Source: Splendidivirga corallicola (GTDB lineage: Bacteria; Bacteroidota; Bacteroidia; Cytophagales; Cyclobacteriaceae). Taken from it: a stretch of 64,000 bases of DNA. Positions within the stretch are counted from its first letter, which is position 1. The number at the start of each line of letters is the position of its first letter. This document shows, one piece after another, positions 24,745-33,460 of the stretch. Position numbers and translations under genes: made by a program. The stretch lies in the NCBI GenBank assembly GCA_030442035.1, contig JAUJEA010000012.1:1-64000 (forward strand), given 5' to 3'. The notes under the pieces are model-generated. The model was not told the DNA's origin, did not search any database, and saw nothing but the letters and a program-made list of their open reading frames with translations.

Positions 24745-26310
24745 ATGTATACAAATACCTTATTGAAGTGTAAAATCAGTCTTACATTTTTTATTATAAT
24801 CGTGCCGCTTTTGTCAAAGGCCGATATAAAACTTCCTTCCGTCTTTGGTGATCGTATGATCCTGCAACAAAATACCAACGCCAGGATATGGGGTGAAGCT
24901 GATGCCCACGAGTCCATTACCATTATTACAAGCTGGGGTAATGAACAGCATATTAAAGCTGATGATCATGGACAATGGTCGGTGGAAGTACCAACGCCAT
25001 CAGGGAGTCATACACCACAACAAATCATTCTCAAAGGTAAGAATGAAGTGTATTTGCGGAATGTGCTGATCGGGGAGGTATGGTTATGCTCCGGACAATC
25101 CAATATGGGATGGTCTGTAAAACAATCGAATAATTCATATGAAGAAATAAAGAAGGCGAATTATCCGTCAATCCGTTTTTTTCATGTACCAAATACCATG
25201 GCCTGGGAACCACAACCCGACGTCAATGCCCAATGGGAAGTATGCACTCCTGAAACAGCGGCAACTGAGAGTGCCGTGGCTTATTTTTTTGGAAGGGAGT
25301 TGCTGGAGAAACTGGATGTGCCTGTTGGATTGATTGTATCCGCATGGGGAGGATCAGGTGCCCAGGCATGGATAGACAAGGAGACAGCAGGAAAAGAGGG
25401 ACATCAGGATATTGTTGACTGGTATGATAAGCGTGAACAAAAATTAAAACAGTATCGATTTGAGTGGATTAAAGCCGCTGCCGAATGGCGGGCAAAACAA
25501 AAGGACGCTGCTAACCTGGATTGGGATTCACGTCCCAAAAGAAACCTGCCTGGCGATAACCATATCCCATTTGTTCTCTACAATGGCATGATCAATCCGA
25601 TCAAAACATATACTTTAAAAGGTGCCTTGTGGTACCAGGGAGAATCTAATGTAGCCCGGGCAAATCAATACAGGACGCTGTTTCCGGCTATGATCAAAAG
25701 CTGGAGAAATGCCTGGGACCAGGGTGATTTCCCATTTTATTATGTACAACTCGCTCCATACCATTATAATGAGTATGATGGTATTAAATCAGCGGAGTTA
25801 AGGGATGCTCAGTTGAAGACTTTGGATATGGTTAAGCATACCGGTATGGTAGTTACCACCGATATTGGCAATTCATTTGATATTCACCCGAGAAAGAAAC
25901 AGGAAGTGGGGCACAGGCTGGCCATGCTGGCCTTGCACAATGATTATGGCAAATTGGCCGATGGGTTTTCAAGTCCTTTTTTGGATTCATATCAGGTCAA
26001 TGGAAATAAGGTGGTCATCAGTTTTAAACATGCCAAGGAATTGAAAACAAGGCGTGGAAGTAAAATTCTCGGACTAACAATTGCCGGAAAAGATCAAAAG
26101 TTTGTGGACGCTCAGGCGGAAATAGTTAATGGTAATCAACTGAAAGTTTGGTCTGATAAAATTAAAAGACCGGTAGCAGTGAGATTCGGCTGGTCAAATG
26201 CTCCTTTTGTCAACTTGTTCAATGAAGCCAATCTGCCCCTTTCACCTTTTAAAACAGATAACTGGAAAGATTCGACGGAGGGCAATATACACCTGGATTT
26301 TCCTGAATAA
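24745..26310 (+). CDS. Sialate O-acetylesterase-like (SASA/SGNH) carbohydrate esterase
   Basis: 521 residues with a signal peptide (about 1-25, ISLTFFIIIVPLLSKA). A GTG three bases upstream is less likely than ATG 24745. The catalytic Ser119 lies in CSGQSNMGW, the SGNH block I of SASA esterases; Asp379 and His381 lie in SFDIHP, the block V Asp-x-x-His-like site. GALWYQGESN matches the family Gly/Asn-rich oxyanion segment. An N-terminal beta sandwich (RMILQQNTNARIWG) precedes the catalytic domain. It probably removes O-acetyl groups from the sulfated polysaccharide before the glycosidase acts. It lies 168 bases after sulfatase 3. Confidence 0.88.
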   Translation: MYTNTLLKCKISLTFFIIIVPLLSKADIKLPSVFGDRMILQQNTNARIWGEADAHESITIITSWGNEQHIKADDHGQWSVEVPTPSGSHTPQQIILKGKNEVYLRNVLIGEVWLCSGQSNMGWSVKQSNNSYEEIKKANYPSIRFFHVPNTMAWEPQPDVNAQWEVCTPETAATESAVAYFFGRELLEKLDVPVGLIVSAWGGSGAQAWIDKETAGKEGHQDIVDWYDKREQKLKQYRFEWIKAAAEWRAKQKDAANLDWDSRPKRNLPGDNHIPFVLYNGMINPIKTYTLKGALWYQGESNVARANQYRTLFPAMIKSWRNAWDQGDFPFYYVQLAPYHYNEYDGIKSAELRDAQLKTLDMVKHTGMVVTTDIGNSFDIHPRKKQEVGHRLAMLALHNDYGKLADGFSSPFLDSYQVNGNKVVISFKHAKELKTRRGSKILGLTIAGKDQKFVDAQAEIVNGNQLKVWSDKIKRPVAVRFGWSNAPFVNLFNEANLPLSPFKTDNWKDSTEGNIHLDFPE

Positions 26311-26338
26311 TTTTTAACGATAAACTTTAAACAAGCGT

Positions 26339-27250
26339 ATGAGATACCTAATTGGAAAACATAGCATAACATCGCTCTTAATTATCCTTTTATTGAGCTC
26401 TTCAGGGCTTGCCCAAAAGTATGAAGTACTAATAATTACTGGTCAGAATAACCATCATTGGCAAAGCAGCTCCAAAATTATCAAAGGCATCTTTGACAGC
26501 AGTGGAATGTTCAAAGCCACCATTGTTACAACACCTCCTAAAGGTGAGGACATGTCAGGTTTTAAACCGGAATTCAGTAGGTATGACCTTATTTGTCTGG
26601 ATTATAATGGAGATCCCTGGCCTGATGAAACCAAGAAGAATTTTGTTGATTTTGTGAAAAAGGGAGGAGGCCTGGTTCTATTCCATGCTTCAGACAATTC
26701 CTTTCCTGACTGGAAGGAGTATAACCGGATGATTGGTGTTGGAGGATGGGGTGGACGTACTGAAAAACATGGCCCCATTGTGTATTGGGAGAATGGAGAG
26801 ATTAAAAAAGATAAATCACCGGGAAAAGGTGGCAGTCATGGAAAACAGGACAATTTCGTGGTGCATACCAGGCAGCCGGATCATCCCATTTTGAAAGGGT
26901 TGCCAAAAAGCTGGATGCATACCAGGGATGAGCTGTACCATAGCCTGAGAGGGCCTGCCAGGAATATGGAAGTATTGGCCACAGCGGAACAGGATCCATC
27001 CGGAGGGGGTTCTGGACGGCAGGAACCGGTACTTTTTACCATTAAATATGGAAAGGGACGGATCTTTCATTCCGTGTTAGGGCATGTAGGAAAAAATAAC
27101 AGCAATACAATTAAATGCGCCGGATTTATCGCAACACTGCTACGTGGTGCAGAATGGGCTATTACAGGAGATGTCACTCAGAAGGTAAGTGAAGACCTAC
27201 CAACTGCTTCAAATACAAGAATATGGAAAGATCTTAAAGCACCTGAATAG
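26339..27250 (+). CDS. ThuA-like domain protein, secreted
   Basis: 303 residues with a signal peptide (1-25, ITSLLIILLLSSSGLAQ). The remainder matches the ThuA/trehalose-utilisation glutamine-amidotransferase-like fold: YEVLIITGQNNHHWQSSS at the start, GGGLVLFHASDNSFPDWKEY, and DHPILKGLPKSWMHTRDELY with the conserved H and E residues. In Bacteroidota these proteins recur in glycan loci, and related 3-keto-glycoside-modifying pathways involve ThuA homologues; the reaction here is unknown. It is 28 bases after the esterase and 19 before GH95, so co-transcribed. Confidence 0.85.
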   Translation: MRYLIGKHSITSLLIILLLSSSGLAQKYEVLIITGQNNHHWQSSSKIIKGIFDSSGMFKATIVTTPPKGEDMSGFKPEFSRYDLICLDYNGDPWPDETKKNFVDFVKKGGGLVLFHASDNSFPDWKEYNRMIGVGGWGGRTEKHGPIVYWENGEIKKDKSPGKGGSHGKQDNFVVHTRQPDHPILKGLPKSWMHTRDELYHSLRGPARNMEVLATAEQDPSGGGSGRQEPVLFTIKYGKGRIFHSVLGHVGKNNSNTIKCAGFIATLLRGAEWAITGDVTQKVSEDLPTASNTRIWKDLKAPE

Positions 27251-27269
27251 ACTGAGAAAATAAGAGAAT

Positions 27270-29573
27270 ATGAGAAACTTATTATTATTAGTTACAGGAC
27301 TATTGCTAACGACTTCAGGGGCCTTGGCTCAGGCCCAGTCCAAACATAAACTGTTTTACGAGCAGCCGGCAAAGAATTGGTTGGAAGCATTGCCATTGGG
27401 GAATGGCCGGTTGGGTGCGATGGTATATGGAGGTGTAAAACAGGAGCAAATTCAGTTCAATGAAGAAACGCTTTGGACCGGTGAGCCTCATGATTACTCA
27501 CATAAAGATGCCGGGAAATATCTTGATAAGATCAGACAATTGCTATTCGAAGGAAAACAAACCGAAGCACAAGACCTGGCCAGTGAAGTATTCATGAGTG
27601 AACCGCTCCACCAGAAAGCCTACCAACCATTTGGTGACCTGATCATCAATTTCCCGGATCATCAGGATTTTTCTAATTATCGAAGAGAACTTGATATCGA
27701 ACAAGCCCTCTGCAAAGTATCATATCAGGCAAATGGTGTCACTTATAATCGTGAGGTGTTTGTCAGTCATCCCAATCAGTTAATGGCCGTAAAGCTTACC
27801 TCGGATAAATCGGGTGCATTGAATTTTGATCTGGCGATGGACTCACAACATTTTATGAAATCGGTGTCAACCGATGGTGATAAACAAGTGTTGGATGTCC
27901 GTGTGGCAGATGGAGTATTAAAAGGTAAAGCATGGTTCAAAGTGATTACCGACGGAGAGGTAACTCCCGAATATAAACGTATCTTAGTTAAGGACGCCTC
28001 ATCTGCCACAATATACCTGACCGCCCGGACCAATTTTGTCAATTTTAGAGATGTGAGCGACAGGCCGCAGCGCTATTTAAACGGATCCCTCAGAGAGTTT
28101 GCGACATTGAATTACGATGAGGTCAGGAAAAAACACATTGAAGATTACCAGTCGTTGTTCAACCGTTTTCAAATCCATTTTAATGGTAATGAAAGAACTT
28201 CAGTGCCTACAGATCAACGGATCTACCAATTTTGGAAAGATCCTAATGACCCACAATTTGTGTCCTTATATGTCCAGTATGCACGCTACCTAATGATCTC
28301 ATCCAGCAGAGAAGGAGGCCAACCGGCTAACCTGCAGGGAATCTGGAATAATCGGCTTAGTCCTCCATGGGAAAGTAAATGGACGACAAACATCAACGCT
28401 GAAATGAATTACTGGCCAGTGGAAGTGACTAACCTTTCCGAATGTCATGAGCCGCTTTTTAATTTAATTGAAGAATGCTCACAAAGCGGAGCCATTGTAG
28501 CGAAAGAGCATTACAATGCAAATGGATGGGTTTTACATCACAATACGGATATATGGAGAGGAGCTGCACCCATCAATGCATCAAATCATGGCATATGGGT
28601 TACAGGAGGGGCCTGGCTTAGTTCCCATCTGTGGGAGCATTATCAGTTTACCCAGGACAAAGAATTCCTGAAAGAAAAATATCCACTGCTAAAAGGGGCG
28701 GCAACCTTCTTCACTGATTTTCTTGTGAAAGACCCTAAAAGTGGCTATTTGATCAGTACGCCATCGAATTCACCGGAAATAGGAGGGTTGGTTGCAGGTC
28801 CTACCATGGATCATCAACTCATCCGTAATCTTTTCAGGATATGTATCGAGGCTTCGGAAATTCTGGATACGGATAAAGCATTTGCAGAAAAGTTGAAAGC
28901 GATGATACCCCAGATCGCACCTAATCAAATTGGCAGGTTGGGACAGTTGCAGGAATGGTTGGAAGACAAGGATGATCCGGAAGAAAAACACCGTCATGTG
29001 TCCCATCTATGGGCTGTTCATCCCGGAAATGAGATCAATTGGAAAGATACGCCCGATTTGATGAAGGCTGCCAGACAATCACTCATTTTCAGAGGAGATG
29101 AAGGAACGGGCTGGAGTCTGGGCTGGAAAATAAACTTCTGGGCGCGGTTCCTGGATGGTAATCATACTTATAAATTGATCCATATGTTGTTAAGTCCGGC
29201 TGAAGAACCACAGCGCAAACTGAGAGGAGGATCATATCCCAATTTATTTGACGCTCATCCGCCATTTCAGATTGATGGCAATTTTGGAGGAGCAGCAGGG
29301 ATTGTTGAAATGCTCGTCCAAAGTCATCTGGGGACCATCGATATACTTCCGGCCTTACCCGATGCACTTCCTGATGGCAATATCGCGGGTGTCTGTGCCA
29401 GAGGAGGCTTCGAACTTTCATTCGATTGGAAAAACGGTGAGTTGCAAAACATCGAAATAAAGTCGAAAGCAGGAAAAAAATGTAAGTTGAGGTATAAAAA
29501 CCGAAGTGTAGACTTTAATACGGAGCAAGGTAAAACCTATAAATTCAATGGAAAATTGAAGAAAATCAGGTAG
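27270..29573 (+). CDS. Glycoside hydrolase family 95 enzyme (alpha-L-fucosidase/galactosidase type)
   Basis: 767 residues with a signal peptide (1-22). Opening EALPLGNGRLGAMVYGG and FNEETLWTGEPHDY are diagnostic of GH95. The catalytic barrel carries Asn374 and Asn376 (TTNINAEMNYWP), Glu503 in STPSNSPE as candidate general acid, and Asp669 in FQIDGNFGG. By family knowledge these correspond to the Asn pair, Glu and Asp of the bifidobacterial enzyme, though exact numbering equivalence was not checked by alignment. It hydrolyses terminal alpha-L-fucose (or L-galactose) with inversion. At 767 residues it is slightly short. As the only glycosidase seen here, it suggests a fucosylated or galactosylated sulfated glycan. 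Confidence 0.92.
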   Translation: MRNLLLLVTGLLLTTSGALAQAQSKHKLFYEQPAKNWLEALPLGNGRLGAMVYGGVKQEQIQFNEETLWTGEPHDYSHKDAGKYLDKIRQLLFEGKQTEAQDLASEVFMSEPLHQKAYQPFGDLIINFPDHQDFSNYRRELDIEQALCKVSYQANGVTYNREVFVSHPNQLMAVKLTSDKSGALNFDLAMDSQHFMKSVSTDGDKQVLDVRVADGVLKGKAWFKVITDGEVTPEYKRILVKDASSATIYLTARTNFVNFRDVSDRPQRYLNGSLREFATLNYDEVRKKHIEDYQSLFNRFQIHFNGNERTSVPTDQRIYQFWKDPNDPQFVSLYVQYARYLMISSSREGGQPANLQGIWNNRLSPPWESKWTTNINAEMNYWPVEVTNLSECHEPLFNLIEECSQSGAIVAKEHYNANGWVLHHNTDIWRGAAPINASNHGIWVTGGAWLSSHLWEHYQFTQDKEFLKEKYPLLKGAATFFTDFLVKDPKSGYLISTPSNSPEIGGLVAGPTMDHQLIRNLFRICIEASEILDTDKAFAEKLKAMIPQIAPNQIGRLGQLQEWLEDKDDPEEKHRHVSHLWAVHPGNEINWKDTPDLMKAARQSLIFRGDEGTGWSLGWKINFWARFLDGNHTYKLIHMLLSPAEEPQRKLRGGSYPNLFDAHPPFQIDGNFGGAAGIVEMLVQSHLGTIDILPALPDALPDGNIAGVCARGGFELSFDWKNGELQNIEIKSKAGKKCKLRYKNRSVDFNTEQGKTYKFNGKLKKIR

Positions 29574-29618
29574 TTAATTTTTGATATGGTAATACCAAAA
29601 CAATAAAATCCTAAGCAA

Positions 29619-31331
29619 ATGAGATCAATAGGTATTTCAATGATAGCCCTGCTGCTCATTACTTGTACATCGAGGGAAGTTGAAGATCGTCGACCCAATG
29701 TAGTATTGATGCTCATTGACAATCAGAGTTATTTTGAATTAAGTCGCAATGGACATCAGATCGTACAAACACCCAGGATTGACAGACTGGCAAAAGAAGC
29801 CGTGAATTTCACTGATTTTCATGCACCACCATTTTGCTCTCCCAGTAGAACAGCTTTGCTGACCGGCCGGTATGCATTAAGAGCAGGAGTGCATAATACC
29901 ATCGGTGGTGTTTCCATCCTGCATAAAGATGAAACCACCCTAGCAGATCTATTGAAGGATGCGGGTTATAACACGTCCATATTCGGTAAATGGCACCTTG
30001 GCATGACCTACCCTTATGCACCCAGGTTCCGTGGGTTTGATGAAGTTTTCATTCATGGAGGTGGTGGCGTTAGTCAATTGGAAGATTACTATGGTAATAG
30101 CCATATTGATGCCACTTATGAGCACAATGGGCAATATATCAAGTCTAAAGGATTTTCTACAGATGTGTTGTTTGATCAGGCCATAGATTATATAGATAAC
30201 AAGCAAAAGCAGGAAGCTCCTTTTTTCTGTTTCATTTCAACACCCGCCGTGCATTTTCCAACCAACAGGCATCCGGAAACAACCAAAAGATTGCTGGAAA
30301 GGGGAACGGAAGATTCCGAATACCTGGCATTGTATTCCATGATAGAAAATGTGGATGATAATGTAGGAAAGCTTTTGGATTACCTGGAAAGTTCCGGATT
30401 AAAAGAAAATACCCTGGTGATCCTGGCCTCCGACCAGGGAGTAAACGACCGTGGTGCGGTGGAACATCGTTCAGGTGAATTTCAAAACAGGGGATTGGGA
30501 TATGATGAAAAACATCAGGTGTATTGCATGATCCAATATCCCGAACTAACCGATAAAAATCCCGGAGATGTTAATAATCTGACCGGTATGGTGGATGTGA
30601 TGCCAACCATACTTGAAATCTGTCAAGTTAAACAACCTGACAATTTGGATGGACAGTCTCTCAAACCTTTATTGGCAGGCGGGAATGGCTGGAATAATGA
30701 GCGCAAGCTGATCGTGCAATGTCCCAGGTCACGCGTCAGGGAAAAGTGGAAAAACACTGCTGTGAAGTATAAAAAATGGCGTTTGGTAGATGGAAAGGAG
30801 CTTTACAATATTAAAGAAGATTATGGCCAAAAAATTGATATCGTCCAAAGGCACCCTGACATTGTGAGAGCGCTTACTGAAACCTATGAATCATTCTGGA
30901 ATTCCCTGTCCCCTGCCAGGCAGCTAATTTCGCCCCACATATTGGGTGCGTCAGAGGCACCTGAAGTCAGGTTAAATGGCATGGATTGGTATGTTGGGGA
31001 TGCGCCATGGACACAAGGAGCACTTGATAAGAAAACCAGTCAGGGAAGGTGGAAAGTCCATGTCGCGCGTGATGGTCAGTATAGGTTTGAACTTCGGAGA
31101 TATCCCAGAGAGGCACCAAGAGCCATTGAAGCAAACACAGCCACTGTTGATATAGGAGATGTAAAAAAAGAAGTTCAGATCGATACACAGGCCCATGAAG
31201 CCATGATAGCATTAGACCTGAAGAAGGGAACCTATGATTTAAAAACTACTTTCAAACAAATAGATGATCAAGTGAGTTGGGGAGCTTATTATGTTCATGT
31301 CAGTTATCTTAATACCGAACACAGCCATTAA
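29619..31331 (+). CDS. Sulfatase 4 (Cys-type, with C-terminal beta-sandwich extension)
   Basis: 570 residues. Lipoprotein-type signal (MRSIGISMIALLLITCTS, Cys16). Sulfatase motifs: VLMLIDNQS in place of the usual D-D pair, formylglycine Cys73 in FCSPSRTALLTG, GKWHLG and ILASDQG. The canonical second Asp (D-D) is replaced by D-N here, a variant seen in some sulfatases; whether it lowers metal affinity is unknown. Beyond the standard domain, the last 110 residues (WTQGALDKKTSQGRWKVHVA) form an extra beta sandwich that may bind carbohydrate. It stops 2 bases before the sulfatase 5 start, so the two are tightly coupled. Confidence 0.9.
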   Translation: MRSIGISMIALLLITCTSREVEDRRPNVVLMLIDNQSYFELSRNGHQIVQTPRIDRLAKEAVNFTDFHAPPFCSPSRTALLTGRYALRAGVHNTIGGVSILHKDETTLADLLKDAGYNTSIFGKWHLGMTYPYAPRFRGFDEVFIHGGGGVSQLEDYYGNSHIDATYEHNGQYIKSKGFSTDVLFDQAIDYIDNKQKQEAPFFCFISTPAVHFPTNRHPETTKRLLERGTEDSEYLALYSMIENVDDNVGKLLDYLESSGLKENTLVILASDQGVNDRGAVEHRSGEFQNRGLGYDEKHQVYCMIQYPELTDKNPGDVNNLTGMVDVMPTILEICQVKQPDNLDGQSLKPLLAGGNGWNNERKLIVQCPRSRVREKWKNTAVKYKKWRLVDGKELYNIKEDYGQKIDIVQRHPDIVRALTETYESFWNSLSPARQLISPHILGASEAPEVRLNGMDWYVGDAPWTQGALDKKTSQGRWKVHVARDGQYRFELRRYPREAPRAIEANTATVDIGDVKKEVQIDTQAHEAMIALDLKKGTYDLKTTFKQIDDQVSWGAYYVHVSYLNTEHSH

Positions 31332-31333
31332 CA

Positions 31334-32857
31334 ATGAACAATTGTAAACTTATTAAATACACAATTCTGGCCATCTCAATCATGATTTCGGCTTGTGGTA
31401 CAAACAATAAAAAAGAAGTGCCACCCAACATTGTGATCATTTTCACTGATGACCAGGGTTATGCTGATGTGGGAACCTATGGCGCCAGGGGTTTTAAAAC
31501 ACCGCATTTAGATGCTATGGCTACCGAAGGAATGAAGTTCACTGATTTTTATGTGGCTTCTTCCGTCTGCTCACCTTCCAGGGCTGCTTTGTTAACGGGT
31601 TGCTATCCTCAGCGCATTGGGATACCTGGTGTGCTATTTCCGGAAAGATTGAATACCGAGTGGAACCCTAAGCAAAGAAATACCAAAACAGGAATTCACC
31701 CTGATGAAACTACCATCGCCGAGATGTTGAAAGATAAAGGATATGCAACAGGTTGTTTTGGAAAATGGCATTTGGGACACCATAAACAATTTTTGCCATT
31801 ACAACAGGGATTTGATGAATACTTTGGATTGCCCTACTCAAACGATATGCGACCGGGCAAAAAGAAGAATAAGAGAAGTTATCCTGATCTACCTTTAATG
31901 AATGGCAATGATGTTCACCGGTATATGGAAGATGATCAATCGATGTTGACCACAGAATATACTGAGCGTGCCATTGATTTTATCAAACGGAATAAAGACA
32001 ATCCGTTTTTTGTATACCTGCCCCATACCATGCCCCACATACCCTTGTATGTATCGGAAAAATTTGATGGTCACTCGGAGAAAGGAATTTATGGCGATGT
32101 CATTGAGGAAATCGATTGGTCTGTGGGTCAGATAAATAAGACACTTCAGGAGCTGGGTCTGGAAGAAAATACTCTGGTGATATTCACCTGTGACAATGGG
32201 CCGTGGCTTATTTTCGGTGATCATGGAGGCTCGGCCTACCCACTCAGGGAAGGTAAATTTACCACCTTTGAGGGAGGTCAGCGTGTTCCATGTCTTATGA
32301 AATGGCCGAAGGTGATACCTGAGGGTTATGTGTGTAGTGAAATAGCTTCTACCCTGGATATGTTACCGACTATAGCAAAAATTACCGGTTCAAATTTGCC
32401 TTCCAGAAAAATTGATGGATATGACATCACGGATCTTATGTTGGGAAAACAGGATGCCAAAAGTCCCAGGGATGCTTTCTTTTATTACAGAGGCTGGAAC
32501 CTGGAAGCGGTCAGAAGTGGCAAATGGAAACTGCACTTACCACATCAATACAATCAGGTGATAGTATCCGATGAGGGCAATGTACATGGGAGAAAAGGCA
32601 TTAAAGCGGAAATAGAACTGTCTTTGTTTGATCTGTCGACGGATGTGGGAGAACAGCATAATGTAGCGGACTCAAATCCGGAAATAGTTGAGTCGCTTTT
32701 GGCCAAAATAGAAGCCATGAAAAAAGAGCTGGGCAGCAGCGAAGAGGAGGGTACAGGTAAACGTGATTGTGGTTGGCAGGTTAGTCAACCTCCCCCTAGC
32801 CCCCTCCAGAGGGGGACATTTGGTGGTCCACAAATATTTATAAATGAATATATTTAA
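31334..32857 (+). CDS. Sulfatase 5 (Cys-type, C-terminus encoded in the tandem repeat)
   Basis: 507 residues, lipoprotein signal (ILAISIMISACG, Cys16). Motifs: IIFTDDQGYADVG, formylglycine Cys79 in SVCSPSRAALLTG, GKWHLG and FTCDNGPW. It starts 2 bases after the sulfatase 4 stop. The last 20-25 residues (QPPPSPLQRGTFGGPQ) are translated from the first unit of a 190-bp tandem repeat and do not look like sulfatase sequence, so the original stop was probably lost when the repeat formed or expanded. The enzyme core is complete, so activity is likely kept. Confidence 0.88.
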   Translation: MNNCKLIKYTILAISIMISACGTNNKKEVPPNIVIIFTDDQGYADVGTYGARGFKTPHLDAMATEGMKFTDFYVASSVCSPSRAALLTGCYPQRIGIPGVLFPERLNTEWNPKQRNTKTGIHPDETTIAEMLKDKGYATGCFGKWHLGHHKQFLPLQQGFDEYFGLPYSNDMRPGKKKNKRSYPDLPLMNGNDVHRYMEDDQSMLTTEYTERAIDFIKRNKDNPFFVYLPHTMPHIPLYVSEKFDGHSEKGIYGDVIEEIDWSVGQINKTLQELGLEENTLVIFTCDNGPWLIFGDHGGSAYPLREGKFTTFEGGQRVPCLMKWPKVIPEGYVCSEIASTLDMLPTIAKITGSNLPSRKIDGYDITDLMLGKQDAKSPRDAFFYYRGWNLEAVRSGKWKLHLPHQYNQVIVSDEGNVHGRKGIKAEIELSLFDLSTDVGEQHNVADSNPEIVESLLAKIEAMKKELGSSEEEGTGKRDCGWQVSQPPPSPLQRGTFGGPQIFINEYI

Positions 32858-33460
32858 CTAACCTCGGCAATATGAAACAAATGGTGATTTAAAAACAATG
32901 TTCTCCCCTTGGGGAGATGTAAGAGGGGGTATATGTCAAATACCGATTTGATTTTTACTTGAATTGTTAATGTTTTGGACCTCCCCCAACCCTCTGCGAA
33001 GGGGAGCAATTTGGTGGACTAAGGTATTCATGAGTATGTAGGTTTAACTAACTCTAGTATATATGAAACAAATGGTGATTTAAAAACAATGTTCTCCCCT
33101 TGGGGAGATGTAAGAGGGGGAATATGTCAAATACCGACTTGGTTTTTATTTGAATTATTAATTTTTGGACCTCCCCCAACCCCCTCCAGAGGGGGACATC
33201 TGGTGGTCCACAATATTCATGGGTATGTAGGTTTAACTAACCCTAGTATATATGAACAAATGGTTATTCAAAAACAATGTTCTCCCCTTGGGGAGATGTA
33301 AGAGGGGGAACGTGTCAAATACCGACTTGGTTTTTTATTTAAATTGTTAATGTTTTGGACCTCCCCCTAACCATCTGCGGAGGGGCAATTTGGCGGACTA
33401 AAGTATTCATGAGTAAATAGACTTAACTAACCAACGCATATATGAAACAGATTGTGATTC
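32788..33460 (+). repeat. 190-bp tandem repeat carrying copies of the next gene's start-codon region
   Basis: Four units begin with ACCTCCCCC at 32788, 32979, 33169 and 33359 (spacings 191, 190 and 190). Each has two GC-rich hairpins: an early CCCCT...AGGGG and a later CTCCCCTTGGGGAG (first copy 32903-32916). Each also holds an ATGAA start-like site at 32872, 33063 and 33252, spaced like the real sulfatase 6 ATG at 33442 (190 further on). In units 1 and 2 the frame reads M-K-Q-M-V-I then TAA, against M-K-Q-I-V-I-R-Y-W in the real gene; unit 3 has lost one base. The array therefore contains duplicated leader-plus-start segments. Not a CRISPR: the whole unit repeats. Confidence 0.93.

Noticed and set aside
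32788-33460. CRISPR array
   Set aside because: The entire 190-base unit repeats, including would-be spacers; no Cas genes.
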